DNA from: DASUPK01 sp963815045
GTDB lineage: Bacteria > Actinomycetota > Thermoleophilia > Solirubrobacterales > 70-9
NCBI GenBank assembly: GCA_963815045.1
Contig: CAWFET010000002.1
Span: forward strand, 930,001-994,000
DNA length: 64,000 bases
Reading direction: 5' to 3'
The notes beneath the pieces were generated by a model. It searched no databases and was not told the DNA's origin. It worked only from the letters and a program-made list of their open reading frames with translations. Numbering within the stretch: the stretch's first letter is position 1; each line of letters starts with the position of its first letter. Shown here piece by piece: positions 1-8,443 of the stretch. A program made the translations under genes and the position numbers.

Positions 1-1
1 G

Positions 2-1447
2 GCGCGGAGGCGCCGCAAGGCGAAGCTCTGGGAGCTGCTAGAGCTCACCGCCAAGTACTACGAGCGCTATCTCTGGGAGTCACGGAAGGCGGCGAAGGCC
101 CGCGCCTACCTCGAGGAGCGGGGGCTCAAGGAGGATGTGCTGCGCCGGTTCGGCGTCGGGATGGCGCCGAGCGCCTGGGATCAGGTTCTGACCGGAAGCC
201 AACGACGGGGATTCAAGGTCGAGGACCTGCTGGCGGCCGGGCTGATCCAGAAGGGCAGGCAGGGCGGGCACTACGACCGCTTCCGGAGCCGGATCACCTT
301 CCCCATCCGCGACCAGCGCGGGCGTGTGCTCGGCTTCGGGGCGCGGGCGCTGAGCCCGGACTCGAAGCCCAAGTACCTGAACTCTCCGGAGGGCGAGCTC
401 TACCGGAAGAGCAACACGCTCTATGGGATCGACCGCGCCCGCGGCCCGATCGCGAAGGCTCGGCGCGCCATCCTGGTCGAGGGATACACCGACGTGCTGG
501 CGTTGCACCAGGCGGGGGTGGAGGAGGCCGTCGCGATCATGGGAACGGCGATCACACCGGAACAGGTCACGATGCTCGCCGGCACCGAGTCCGTCGTCCT
601 GGCACTCGACGCGGACCGTGCCGGCGCGGACGCGATGATCAGGGCGCAGAAGGTGGCCGGCGGAAAGAGCATCGAGCTGCGGGTGGCGGCGATGCCCGAG
701 GGGGAGGACCCGGCGGACATGCTCAAGGACGGATCGGCAGAGCGCTTCATGAAGCTCGTCGACGAGGCGATCGACCTGCCGAGCTTTCGGGTCGAGGTCG
801 CGCTGGGACGGGGAGATCTCGGGACCGTCACCGGGCGCGAGCGGGTGCTGGAGGAGGTCGGACCGGTGCTGAAGGCGATGGGGGAGACGGCGCTCGGATT
901 CGACGAGCTGGTCAGGAAGGTGGCTGACCGGCTCGACACCGATGCGAGCCTGGTCCTGGCGCGGGTCCGCTCAGCCCCGGAGGCGAGCGCTGCACCCGCC
1001 GGCGACGGCAACGGGGCGAAGCTGCCCAAGCCGGTCGCGGTCTCGCTCACCCCGCGAGAGACCCGAGAGCGGGCGCTGCTCGCGATGTGCATCTCGAAGC
1101 CGAAGGAGGGCCAGGCATTCATCGACCGGCTCACCGAGGAGCACCTGTCGCCCTCGGGACGGCCGGCGCTGGCCTGGCTGGGAGAGCATCTGGCCGATCC
1201 GATGGCCGGCCTGCCGAGGGACGATCCGGGGCTGACGTCCCTGGTCACGGAGCTCGTCATGCGCGCCGAGAGCGAGCCTGCCTCGGAGAGCGCGATGCAG
1301 CTCAACTTCGACCTGCTCGAGCAGCAGCGCTTGGAGGACGGCATCGCGGCCGCGCAGAAGGCGGGCGACTACGTGGTCTCGACGCGCCTGTCGGGCGAGC
1401 GGGCCCAGCTCACGGAGCGCATCGCCCACGCGGGCGTCGTCGGCTAG
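2..1447 (+). CDS. dnaG: DNA primase DnaG, 5' end outside window
   Basis: This is the catalytic core and C-terminal part of the replicative primase, which lays RNA primers for the replisome. The reading frame is open from the first bases of the window, so the N-terminal zinc-binding domain lies upstream. The core region ends with the motif LGFGARAL, followed by the TOPRIM signature: the glutamate in VEGYTDVLALHQAG and the acidic pair in LALDADRAG. The last 200 or so residues are less conserved, as expected for the helicase-interacting domain. A TAG stop ends the gene at 1447. The family assignment is secure; only the start is missing. Confidence 0.96.
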   Translation, partial: ARRRRKAKLWELLELTAKYYERYLWESRKAAKARAYLEERGLKEDVLRRFGVGMAPSAWDQVLTGSQRRGFKVEDLLAAGLIQKGRQGGHYDRFRSRITFPIRDQRGRVLGFGARALSPDSKPKYLNSPEGELYRKSNTLYGIDRARGPIAKARRAILVEGYTDVLALHQAGVEEAVAIMGTAITPEQVTMLAGTESVVLALDADRAGADAMIRAQKVAGGKSIELRVAAMPEGEDPADMLKDGSAERFMKLVDEAIDLPSFRVEVALGRGDLGTVTGRERVLEEVGPVLKAMGETALGFDELVRKVADRLDTDASLVLARVRSAPEASAAPAGDGNGAKLPKPVAVSLTPRETRERALLAMCISKPKEGQAFIDRLTEEHLSPSGRPALAWLGEHLADPMAGLPRDDPGLTSLVTELVMRAESEPASESAMQLNFDLLEQQRLEDGIAAAQKAGDYVVSTRLSGERAQLTERIAHAGVVG

Positions 1448-1546
1448 GCAGCGTTACAAAGTCGCCACGGTCCCGCGCACTTTCGGCCACATTTCCCTGC
1501 ATTTAGGCAGATTCTGAGTCACCATCCGTCCGCCTTCCAGCGGACA

Positions 1547-2170
1547 ATGCCTGCCATGAGCGATCGATTGGATTCGGATCGAGCCAGGCGCAGTCGCCCT
1601 CGTGGCGCGCTGGACCGAGAAGAACTCGAGCGCTTGGCCGCCGACGGGCTGACCGTCCGGCAACTTGCGCTCAGGTTGGATCGCAGCCCCACCACCGTGC
1701 GCTACTGGCTGAAGAAGTACGGGATCGCACTCAGTCACCCGGGTCCCAAGCGAATTCATGGAGAGGCGGGCGATTCCAAGCCGCGAATCAAGTCGAGATG
1801 CAAGAAGCACGGAGTCACAGAGTTCGCGCTTCGCACTGACGGCTACTACCGGTGTCTCCGCTGCAGCGTCGACGCTGTCCAGCGGTGGCGCCGGAATGCT
1901 CGCCGTCGTCTCGTCGAGGAGTTCGGCGGTGCCTGTGCGATCTGCGGGTTCGATCATCCGGTCAGCCTCGAGTTCCATCACCTTGATCGCGAGACCAAGG
2001 AATTCGGGTTCGCGGCTCGCGGAATCACCCGGTCGTTCGAATCGCTGCGGGAGGAGGCGAAGAAATGCGTCCTGCTCTGCTCGAATTGCCATGCCCAGGT
2101 TGAGGCAGGAATCCTGCGTCCGCCGAGGCAATCGACTGGCGCTAACCTGACGCGGCGGCGTGCGGCCTAG
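1547..2170 (+). CDS. HNH endonuclease domain protein with N-terminal helix-turn-helix
   Basis: A 207-residue protein. Residues 25-65 look like a helix-turn-helix (LTVRQLALRLDRSPTTVRYWLKK). The C-terminal half carries an HNH/zinc-finger nuclease signature: CAICG, then EFHHLD about ten residues on, then CSNCHAQVE. A second CxxC pair (YRCLRC) lies between the two parts. This suggests a site-specific DNA-binding nuclease, but no substrate can be named. An alternative ATG lies three codons downstream at 1556. The base composition looks less G+C-rich than its neighbours and the gene sits beside a tRNA gene, both mild hints of acquisition. No integrase or repeat boundary was seen. Confidence 0.8.
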   Translation: MPAMSDRLDSDRARRSRPRGALDREELERLAADGLTVRQLALRLDRSPTTVRYWLKKYGIALSHPGPKRIHGEAGDSKPRIKSRCKKHGVTEFALRTDGYYRCLRCSVDAVQRWRRNARRRLVEEFGGACAICGFDHPVSLEFHHLDRETKEFGFAARGITRSFESLREEAKKCVLLCSNCHAQVEAGILRPPRQSTGANLTRRRAA

Positions 2171-2197
2171 CGCCGATTTGATTACAAGCCGTGTTAA

Positions 2198-2270
2198 TCC
2201 GGGGTAGCTCAATGGGTGGAGCGCGCGGCTGTTAACCGCGAGGTTGTGGGTTCGAGCCCCACCCCCGGAG
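2198..2270 (+). tRNA. tRNA-Asn (anticodon GTT)
   Basis: A full cloverleaf can be drawn: acceptor arms TCCGGGG and CCCCGGA, D arm GCTC/GAGC, anticodon stem CGCGG/CCGCG around loop CTGTTAA, and T arm GTGGG/CCCAC around TTCGAGC. The discriminator base is G and the 3' CCA is not encoded. The anticodon GTT specifies asparagine. Confidence 0.97.
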
Positions 2271-2283
2271 CTGACTGACGGAA

Positions 2284-3513
2284 CTAGGAACGAGCCGGCG
2301 AGAGCCGGCTCGTCGCGTTCCGGGCTGCCTCCTCGACGAGCTCGGCCGCGGTGACCGCCCCGTCGTGCGCCTGAGACCATTCGGCGACCGCCAGCGCGCG
2401 ACCGAGGAACTGCGGTTCACTCAGAAGCCGGCGCGTGGCCAGCCTGACCGCCCGCGCCGAGAGCAGCCGGCGCGGAATTGACAGCCCGGTCCCCGACCAC
2501 GCCACGCGCGCCGCGTTCTCGCCCATGTCTCCCACGGAAGGGCAGACCAGCAGCGGCTTGCCGGCCGCCAGCGCTCGCGCGACCGTCCCATGCCCGCCGT
2601 GGCAGACCACCAGGTCGGCGGCCGGCATCGCCTGCGAGTAGAGGATCCAATCGACCAGCTTGGCGTTGCCCGGCACCGCGATCGGCCGCTCGGGCCGGTG
2701 CCTGTTCGTCGTCGCCAGGACGCGGACCGGCTCGTCCGCCAGCCCGTCGAAAGCGACCCGCAGGAGCTCGCACTCCGGATCCTGCGACGTGCTGGGCGCG
2801 ATCAGCACCAGCGGCCCCTCGCCCCCTGGAATCTCGATCTCCTCACCCGGAATCTCGAAGAACTGTGGCCCGGTCACCCGCACGTGCGCCGGCCACTGGC
2901 GCGAATACTCCAGCTGCGGAAAGGTCCCCACGATGGCCAGCAGCTCGCTGATCCCGCCGTGGAACCGATCGATCGGCGGAAGCCCGAGCCGCCCCCGGGT
3001 CTCGTTGAGCTCGTCCCGGCCCCGGCGCAGCCCCATCTCCATCAGCGGCCCGGTCGCGCGCCAGGCCATTCGCCCGAACCCGGTCCGCGGCGGGTGCATC
3101 CCGACCGAATAGAGCGGCATCCCGGGCTGCTGCACCGGATAGACGTGGGGAATCAGGGTCGCGTGCGGAACCCCGGCCACCTCGGCGGCGAGGGTCGGCG
3201 CGAGCGTGAGGATGTCGCTCACCACCAGATCGGGTTCGAACCCCTCCATCAGCCGCGCCAGCGCCCTGGCCGCGGCGGCGGCCGTCTGCCCGTCGGGCGT
3301 GTCCGGTCCCGGCGGTGGATACACCGTGTACTCCTGAGCCCCGGTGAAGGCGACGCCCTCGCCCTCGACCGCCTCCCGCCACCGCTCCCAGGTCTCGACC
3401 AGCACGTCGTGACCCCGCCGCTTCAGCTCCCGCGCCAGCGCGATGGCCGGGAACGCGTGCCCCGGGTCGCCGAACGCGGCGACCAGCAGCCTCAATCGAT
3501 CTGAACGGCCCAT
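2284..3513 (-). CDS. GT1/MGT-type glycosyltransferase (GT-B fold)
   Basis: A 409-residue protein resembling macrolide and UDP-glucuronosyl-type glycosyltransferases. The N-terminus has the fold's acceptor-domain start (LLVAAFGDPGHAFPAIALA), with HAFP in place of the usual GHxxP. The C-terminal nucleotide-sugar domain has the family motif VCHGGHGTVARALAAGKPLLVCP. Such enzymes move a sugar from an activated donor to a small lipophilic acceptor in the cytosol; neither donor nor acceptor can be read from the sequence. It stands alone on this strand, divergent from the gene at 3552, and ends 14 bp from the tRNA-Asn gene. Confidence 0.85.
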   Translation of the reverse strand: MGRSDRLRLLVAAFGDPGHAFPAIALARELKRRGHDVLVETWERWREAVEGEGVAFTGAQEYTVYPPPGPDTPDGQTAAAAARALARLMEGFEPDLVVSDILTLAPTLAAEVAGVPHATLIPHVYPVQQPGMPLYSVGMHPPRTGFGRMAWRATGPLMEMGLRRGRDELNETRGRLGLPPIDRFHGGISELLAIVGTFPQLEYSRQWPAHVRVTGPQFFEIPGEEIEIPGGEGPLVLIAPSTSQDPECELLRVAFDGLADEPVRVLATTNRHRPERPIAVPGNAKLVDWILYSQAMPAADLVVCHGGHGTVARALAAGKPLLVCPSVGDMGENAARVAWSGTGLSIPRRLLSARAVRLATRRLLSEPQFLGRALAVAEWSQAHDGAVTAAELVEEAARNATSRLSPARS

Positions 3514-3551
3514 TGCGCGGACCCTAGGGCGTCACCGCCATCCTTTGATCC

Positions 3552-4073
3552 ATGGCCAAGCGACGCAACAACGCCCAGCGACTCCGCAACTCCGTCGAGG
3601 CAATGCCCAACCCCACCAAGCAGGCGATGCTCGACGGCATTCGCTCGAATCGCGTCATCGTCGGCGCCTACACCGACAAGCGCGGCGGCGTCTGCCCGAT
3701 GCTCGCCGCGCACCGAAACGGCGGCCGCACAAACTTCGGAACCTTCGCCCGGGCCTGGGACGCCTTCACCGGCGCCAACCAGCGCAAGCCCCGCCGCGCC
3801 TCGCGCCGCGAGGTCCGCGCGCTGGAGGGTTACCTCGAGCTGGCCCTCCTCCGCGAGGGCGTACAAGGCGCCGAGCCGGTGCCAGAGCGACCGCTCGGCG
3901 AGGAGGTCCGCGACGTCCAGGCATCCCGCCGCAGCCTCGCCGCGGCCGAAGCCGAGGAGGCCTCGGACCTCTCGGTCCAGGACGTCCTCGCCACCGCTTA
4001 CGCGGAGCACCTCATCGACGAGGACCACGAAGCGATCCCGCCCGAGAACCGGAAACCGATCCGGCACGGCTAA
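3552..4073 (+). CDS. Conserved hypothetical protein
   Basis: I do not recognise this 173-residue protein. It is basic at its N-terminus (MAKRRNNAQRLRNSVEAMP) and acidic towards its C-terminus. It shows no signal peptide, membrane segment or catalytic motif. A central stretch, VGAYTDKRGGVCPMLAAHR, followed by TNFGTFARAWDAFTG, has the look of a small folded domain. The codon usage matches its neighbours and the frame is intact from ATG to TAA, so it is very probably a real gene. It is followed after 9 bp by a glycosyltransferase on the same strand and may be co-transcribed with it. Confidence 0.65.
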   Translation: MAKRRNNAQRLRNSVEAMPNPTKQAMLDGIRSNRVIVGAYTDKRGGVCPMLAAHRNGGRTNFGTFARAWDAFTGANQRKPRRASRREVRALEGYLELALLREGVQGAEPVPERPLGEEVRDVQASRRSLAAAEAEEASDLSVQDVLATAYAEHLIDEDHEAIPPENRKPIRHG

Positions 4074-4082
4074 CTTGCGCCC

Positions 4083-4991
4083 GTGCCGCGGGCGCCCCAC
4101 CATCCATCCGTCTCGGTGATCGTCCCCGTCAGGGACGGCGAATCCACGATCGCCGATTGCATCGACGCGATCCTGGCCACCGACTATCCCCACGACCGCC
4201 GCGAGGTCCTGATCGTGGACAACGCCTCGACCGACGGCACGGCCTCCCTGATCGAGTCGCGTCCGGTCACCTACCTCCACGAGCCGACCCCCGGCGTCTC
4301 CAACGCCCGCAACCGGGGGATCGCCGAGGGCAGCGGCGAGATCCTTGCCTTCGTCGACGCCGACTGCCTGGTCGAGCCCCAGTGGCTCGCCGAGCTCGTG
4401 CGCCCGTTCGAGGACCCGGAGGTCGGAGCCGTCGCCGGCGATCTCCAGCACGCGCCGGCGACCACGGCGGCAGAGCGCCAGGCCGCCCGGCTGCTCGGCA
4501 ACTGGCAGCAGTTCGCCTTCAATTCCGACCCCGCCTACCCGATCACCGCCAACGCCGCCTACCGCCGCGACGTGATCGATCGCATCGGCCCCTTCGACCC
4601 GCACATGACGCGGGCCCAGGACGTCGAGCTCGGCCTCCGCTTCCAGGAGCGAAGCGGACTCCGCCTCGCCTACGCCGAGCGGGCCACCGCCCGGCACCGG
4701 AACCGCGACACCCAGCTCGGCTTCTTTCGCCAGCAGCTTGGCTGGGCCTACGGCGCGGGCCTGGTGGGCGCCAAGTTCGAGGCGATGGGAGGACACCCGG
4801 TCAAGGCGCCCCGCGCTCGCGAGGTCGGCCGCACCGCCCGCGGGCTCGGCATCGTCCTGGCCGCGAGGGCGCGGGGAAAGGGGGAGACGCGCTGGATCGA
4901 GGACGCCTGGTTCGACCTGATGCGCCAGGTCGCCTGGTGGGCCGGCGCCCGCGCCGGCCTGCGCAAGGGCGCCCGGATCTGGGGGACCTAA
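4083..4991 (+). CDS. Family 2 (GT-A) glycosyltransferase
   Basis: A 302-residue cytosolic or membrane-associated glycosyltransferase. The N-terminus has the GT2 nucleotide-binding pattern (VSVIVPVRDGESTIADCIDAI and VLIVDNASTDGT), and the metal-binding DxD appears as AFVDADC near residue 98. An acceptor-side region with TRAQDVELGLRF, an ED-like motif, follows near residue 180. No strong transmembrane segment is present. It starts with GTG. The family usually builds extracellular polysaccharide or glycolipid; the actual product is unknown. Its 3' end overlaps the convergent SDR gene by four bases. Confidence 0.88.
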   Translation: MPRAPHHPSVSVIVPVRDGESTIADCIDAILATDYPHDRREVLIVDNASTDGTASLIESRPVTYLHEPTPGVSNARNRGIAEGSGEILAFVDADCLVEPQWLAELVRPFEDPEVGAVAGDLQHAPATTAAERQAARLLGNWQQFAFNSDPAYPITANAAYRRDVIDRIGPFDPHMTRAQDVELGLRFQERSGLRLAYAERATARHRNRDTQLGFFRQQLGWAYGAGLVGAKFEAMGGHPVKAPRAREVGRTARGLGIVLAARARGKGETRWIEDAWFDLMRQVAWWAGARAGLRKGARIWGT

Positions 4992-5728
4992 CCGAGGTCG
5001 GGAGTGTCGATCGTGTCCCCGGGCCGCAGGAACATGATCTCCGGCACGAGGCAGTTCGGCGAGGTGGCGAGCAGGAACCGGACCGCCTCGGCGATGTCCT
5101 CGGGCCGGATCATCGCCTCGGCCGCAACCTGCTGCTTCGCGAACTCCGTCATCGGCGTATCGACGAACGCCGGCGCGAACGCCGTCACCTGAATCCCCTG
5201 GCCGGCGATCTCCTTCTGGGTCGCCTGCGAGAACCCGATCACCGCGGCCTTTGTCGCCGAGTACACGCTGAGCCAGGGCTGACCCGCCTTGCCGGAGATC
5301 GACGCGGTGTTGACGAGCAGCGCCTTGCCGTGCTCGGCGCCGGCCTCCTTCAACATCGGCAGGCACTCGCGGGTCATCAGGACCACGGCCCTCAGGTTCA
5401 CCCCGAGCTGCATGTCGACGAACTTGGTCGTCAGCGAGTCCATCGCCTCGCCGATCCCCACTCCGGCGTTGTTGATCAGCACGTCGAGGCGCCCGTACCG
5501 CTCCTTGTGCGAAGCCACCAGTGCCGCCAGGCTCTCCTCGTCGGCCATGTTGGCCGGCACGCTCTGCACGTCGAGGCCGTCCGACCGCAGGCCCTCGACC
5601 GCGGCCTCGAGCTTCTCGGGCCGGCGAGCCGAAACGGTCAGGCCATAGCCGTTCTCTCCGAGCATGCGCGCGATCGCAAGTCCGATGCCGCTCGAACCGC
5701 CGGTGATCAGGGCCGCCTTGTCTGCCAC
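4988..5728 (-). CDS. Short-chain dehydrogenase/reductase (classical SDR)
   Basis: A 246-residue NAD(P)-dependent oxidoreductase of the classical SDR type. It has the cofactor motif TGGSSGIG (residues 10-17), the structural NNAG motif, a catalytic serine in NTASISG and the YxxxK pair in YSATKAA. All catalytic residues are present, so it should be active, but the substrate cannot be read from the sequence. It is a single gene on this strand, divergent from the lipoprotein gene at 5789 and convergent with the GT2 gene. Confidence 0.9.
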   Translation of the reverse strand: MADKAALITGGSSGIGLAIARMLGENGYGLTVSARRPEKLEAAVEGLRSDGLDVQSVPANMADEESLAALVASHKERYGRLDVLINNAGVGIGEAMDSLTTKFVDMQLGVNLRAVVLMTRECLPMLKEAGAEHGKALLVNTASISGKAGQPWLSVYSATKAAVIGFSQATQKEIAGQGIQVTAFAPAFVDTPMTEFAKQQVAAEAMIRPEDIAEAVRFLLATSPNCLVPEIMFLRPGDTIDTPDLG

Positions 5729-5788
5729 GTCTTCTCCTTTAGCTGACGACTAAACAGCGGCCGCCACCCTATACGCGCCCCAACTACG

Positions 5789-6775
5789 ATGCCGCCCGTG
5801 CCCCGCAAGCTCCTCGCCCTCGCAATCGCCCTGCTGGCCCTTGCGCTCATCGCCGGTTGCGGCGGGTCCGACAACGGGACCGGCAGCCGCAGCCGTCCGG
5901 CGCCGCGCGCGGCGATCTTCCCTCCGGCGAAGGGCAAGACCCTCCGCCAGGTCGTGCTCTCGGCTCACGCGACGCAGGGCCCCGTCGCCTCCCCGGCGGC
6001 CGCCTACTTCCACCTCGGCACGAACCGCTTCCCCTTCGGCGTGTTCAGCACCGCCCATGACCCGATCACCGACGCGCAGGTGGCGGTCTACGCCGCGCCT
6101 GGCAGGGGCGTCGACGGCAAGGCGATTGGCCCCTTCCCGGCGAGGATCGAGGACCTCACCACCAAGCCCGCCTTCCGGGCCAAGACCACAGCCGACGACC
6201 CGAGCGCGGCCCAGGTCGCCTATGTGTCGGACATCCCGCTGAACCGGCCCGGCCCCTGGGCCTTCGCCGCGCTGATCAAGAACGGCGGCTCCTACCAGTA
6301 CAGCCTGATGCCCACGCCGAACCCGGTCGGCGACTTCCCGATGCCGAACGTCGGCCAGCCCGTGCCGCACATCCACACGCTGACCGCCGGCCAGGTCTCG
6401 AACATCGGCCAGATCGACACCCGAGTTCCGCCCGACGACATGCACTCGGATGACTTCGCGAACGTCGTCGGCAAGAAGCCGGTCGTCCTCCTCTTCGCGA
6501 CGCCGGCCCTCTGCCAGAGCCGGGTCTGCGGCCCGGTCACGGACATCACCCAGCAGGTGAAGCAGGAGTTCGGCGACAGGGTCGCCTTCATCCACCAGGA
6601 GATCTACAACAACAACCAGATCAACGACGGGCCGCGCCCGCAGATGCGGGCCTTCAAGCTCAACACCGAGCCCTGGGCCTACGTGATCGACCGCAGCGGC
6701 AAGGTCAGCTCGATCCTGCAGGGGCCGTTCAGCGTCCAGGAGCTCGAGGCGGCCGTGCAGAAGGTCGCGGGCTAG
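5789..6775 (+). CDS. Exported lipoprotein with C-terminal thioredoxin-like domain
   Basis: A 328-residue protein with a lipoprotein signal peptide: basic start, hydrophobic core and lipobox IAGC with the modified cysteine at residue 24. It is therefore anchored on the outer face of the membrane. The last 120 residues look like a thioredoxin/SCO-type fold (KPVVLLFATPALCQSRVCGPV, then WAYVIDRSGKVSSILQGPF). The cysteines are C242 and C247, with a CxxxxC spacing instead of the usual CxxC. The middle part is of unknown function. A role in extracellular thiol or metal chemistry is plausible but inferred. An alternative GTG start lies at 5798. Confidence 0.78.
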   Translation: MPPVPRKLLALAIALLALALIAGCGGSDNGTGSRSRPAPRAAIFPPAKGKTLRQVVLSAHATQGPVASPAAAYFHLGTNRFPFGVFSTAHDPITDAQVAVYAAPGRGVDGKAIGPFPARIEDLTTKPAFRAKTTADDPSAAQVAYVSDIPLNRPGPWAFAALIKNGGSYQYSLMPTPNPVGDFPMPNVGQPVPHIHTLTAGQVSNIGQIDTRVPPDDMHSDDFANVVGKKPVVLLFATPALCQSRVCGPVTDITQQVKQEFGDRVAFIHQEIYNNNQINDGPRPQMRAFKLNTEPWAYVIDRSGKVSSILQGPFSVQELEAAVQKVAG

Positions 6776-6819
6776 CCGGATCCCTGCGCTTCCCCCTGGG
6801 AGGGAGTAGAACTCAGCGC

Positions 6820-7188
6820 ATGGGGGACGACGAGCTCCTCAGCATGCTGGCGGCCGAGGCCGCGCGCCGGACGCCGCCGCTCATCGACGGCCTCGAGGCC
6901 CTGGCCGCCTCCGATGAGAAGAACTCCGATCGCGTCGAGGAGCTCCGGGTCGAGGCCCATGGGTTGAAGGGTGCGGCCCTCGTCGTCGGCCAAAACCGCC
7001 TCGCCGAGCTGGCGAAGCAGATGGAGCAGTTCCTCGCCGGCTGCGTGGATACGGGCCGGATCAAGCCCGGCGCCGCGGCCGCGCTGATCGCCGGCGCGAG
7101 CGCCTTCAACGAGGGCGCGCAGGCCGCGGCCGAAGGCGTCGGGGAGCCCTCCTCGGTCGGCGAGTCGATGGCCGCACTCGCCGACTGA
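6820..7188 (+). CDS. Stand-alone HPt phosphotransfer protein
   Basis: A 122-residue helical protein matching histidine phosphotransfer domains. The phosphoacceptor is H47 in the motif EAHGLKGAALVVG, and the helix after it (RLAELAKQMEQF) completes the usual four-helix-bundle pattern. HPt proteins pass phosphoryl groups between receiver domains of phosphorelays. No histidine kinase or response regulator lies in the window, so its partners are elsewhere. A TAGAAC hexamer ends seven bases before the ATG, suggesting leaderless transcription. It is convergent with the membrane-protein gene at 7190. Confidence 0.82.
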   Translation: MGDDELLSMLAAEAARRTPPLIDGLEALAASDEKNSDRVEELRVEAHGLKGAALVVGQNRLAELAKQMEQFLAGCVDTGRIKPGAAAALIAGASAFNEGAQAAAEGVGEPSSVGESMAALAD

Positions 7189-7199
7189 GTCAGTCGGCG
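7179..7199. terminator. Perfect 21-bp palindrome across two convergent stop codons
   Basis: Arms CGCCGACTGA and TCAGTCGGCG flank a single central G. The palindrome includes the TGA of the HPt gene and the TGA of the convergent membrane-protein gene, so each reading frame ends in the same codons, GCC GAC TGA. It could act as a bidirectional terminator hairpin; there is no T-run on either side. Confidence 0.5.
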
Positions 7200-7537
7200 T
7201 GGTTGAGGGCGAAGGAGATCGCCCCGAGCACCATCGCGCCCATCACCAGCCAGGCCGGCACCAGCCAGGCGGCGATCTCCGCGACCCGCAGCGCCGAGCG
7301 CCTGTAGACCGGCGCGAGCAGCGCGATCAGGCTCGCCACGAAGACGACGGTGGCGCTGATGATCACCGGCGCCGCGACCAGGGTCCGCGCGGGAGCATCG
7401 ATGCGGTGATCGAGGTCGCGCCCGAGCTGTGAGTTGAGCAGAGCGACGATCGCGACGATCACAAGGGACCCGTAGAGCGCGCCGAGCAGCGGCCAGGTGA
7501 ACGTCGTGACTTCGGTCTCCTCCTCAGGCCGCGCCAT
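7190..7537 (-). CDS. Small membrane protein, three predicted TM segments
   Basis: A 115-residue integral membrane protein with hydrophobic segments at about residues 15-34, 52-72 and 87-108. It has a short charged N-terminus (MARPEEETEVTT). No family motif is recognised. The gene ends 1 bp beyond the convergent HPt gene and begins 39 bp before a tRNA gene on the other strand. Function unknown. Confidence 0.7.
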   Translation of the reverse strand: MARPEEETEVTTFTWPLLGALYGSLVIVAIVALLNSQLGRDLDHRIDAPARTLVAAPVIISATVVFVASLIALLAPVYRRSALRVAEIAAWLVPAWLVMGAMVLGAISFALNHAD

Positions 7538-7576
7538 GAAACGAATCTACCCTGGCCTGTACGCTCGCCCGCAAGC

Positions 7577-7650
7577 GGGCCGGTAGCTCAGCTGGTCAGA
7601 GCAGCGGACTCATAATCCGTAGGTCGGAGGTTCGAGTCCTCCCCGGCCCA
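7577..7650 (+). tRNA. tRNA with CAT anticodon (Ile2 favoured over elongator Met)
   Basis: The cloverleaf is complete: acceptor GGGCCGG/CCGGCCC, D arm GCTC/GAGC, anticodon stem GCGGA/TCCGT around CTCATAA, and T arm GGAGG/CCTCC around TTCGAGT. The discriminator is A and CCA is not encoded. A CAT anticodon fits elongator Met, or Ile2 after lysidine modification by TilS. The acceptor pairs C4-G69 and C5-G68 match the TilS-positive pattern known from E. coli tRNA-Ile2, so Ile2 is favoured. The lack of a C1-A72 mismatch argues against initiator tRNA. A GCCCGC/GCGGGC inverted repeat (7567-7580) overlaps the first bases. Confidence 0.93.
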
Positions 7651-7660
7651 TGCGAAAGCG

Positions 7661-8443
7661 TCAAGGGGACAGCGGCCGGGGCGTGCTCTCTCCTCCGGTC
7701 GCCTTCGGGTGTGGGTGGACCTCGGCTCCTCGCAGCTTCAGCCGCAGCGCGTTCGCGTAGATCCGCGCGACCGTCGCGATGGTCATCGGCGGATGGGCGA
7801 ACAGCAGCCGAAGCAGGCGCCGGGGGGTCAGGGCGAAGCGGCGCATCGACATCGAGGCGACGAAGACCTCCCTGCCGCCCTCGATGCTTCGGATCACGAC
7901 GGACAGCCGCTCGCCGGGCGGGCTGACCGAGATCTCGTAGGTCTGGTCCATCGGCTGGAACGGGGAGACGTGCATCCGCTTCTCGAAGGTGCACCTGATC
8001 GGTTCGTCCGCATTGCGGCCGCGCCCATCCAGGACGTAGGCGGTCCGCTCCCCCCACGGGGTGTTGGTCACCTCCGCGATGACACTGCTAATCGAGCCGT
8101 CGGCGGATTCGAGGAAGAGGAACGACACCGGGTTGAAGCCCACGCCGGCGTAGCGAGGGCTCGCGAGCAGCCTGACCGGTCCCGTCGGGCGCCTGCCGAG
8201 ACGCGCTTCGACCAGGTCTCGAGCACGCTCCGCGAGCGAACCGTGGGCGCCCGGCAGGTAGTCGCCGTCCCGGAAGTGGGCAGGAGCGGCCCGCCGCGCT
8301 GACCAGAGCGGAACCCGGTCGAGAATGCCGGGGAGCTCCTCCAGGGCGAACAGCGGCATGGCGATGCGGTAGCGGAAGGAGTGGGGGACTGTCCCGTCGC
8401 GCCGATGCGCCACCCAGCCCTCGTAGACGGCCGAGGCGCTCAT
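7661..8443 (-). CDS. DUF1365 family protein
   Basis: A 260-residue protein with typical DUF1365 sequence: an N-terminal YEGWVAHRR and HSFRYRI, then GYGVGFNPVSF-like text (YAGVGFNPVSFLFLE) and a C-terminal FAHPPMTIATVARIYANALRLKLRGA. The biochemical role is not established. Across bacteria it is nearly always coupled to a COG2907 flavoprotein, as here, where its ATG overlaps that gene's TGA. Relatives belong to the photo-oxidative (ChrR/RpoE) regulon in Rhodobacter. It is the last gene of the putative light-regulated operon that begins at 11659. Confidence 0.9.
   Translation of the reverse strand: MSASAVYEGWVAHRRDGTVPHSFRYRIAMPLFALEELPGILDRVPLWSARRAAPAHFRDGDYLPGAHGSLAERARDLVEARLGRRPTGPVRLLASPRYAGVGFNPVSFLFLESADGSISSVIAEVTNTPWGERTAYVLDGRGRNADEPIRCTFEKRMHVSPFQPMDQTYEISVSPPGERLSVVIRSIEGGREVFVASMSMRRFALTPRRLLRLLFAHPPMTIATVARIYANALRLKLRGAEVHPHPKATGGESTPRPLSP

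Noticed and set aside
3443..5746. 767-codon plus-strand open frame across several genes
   Set aside because: It overlaps the well-supported gene at 3552, the GT2 gene and the SDR gene, and translates to Arg/Pro-rich sequence without homology.
2198..7650. tRNA-Asn to tRNA-CAT interval as an integrated genomic island
   Set aside because: No integrase, no duplicated tRNA end and no direct repeat flank; the genes between are ordinary enzymes.
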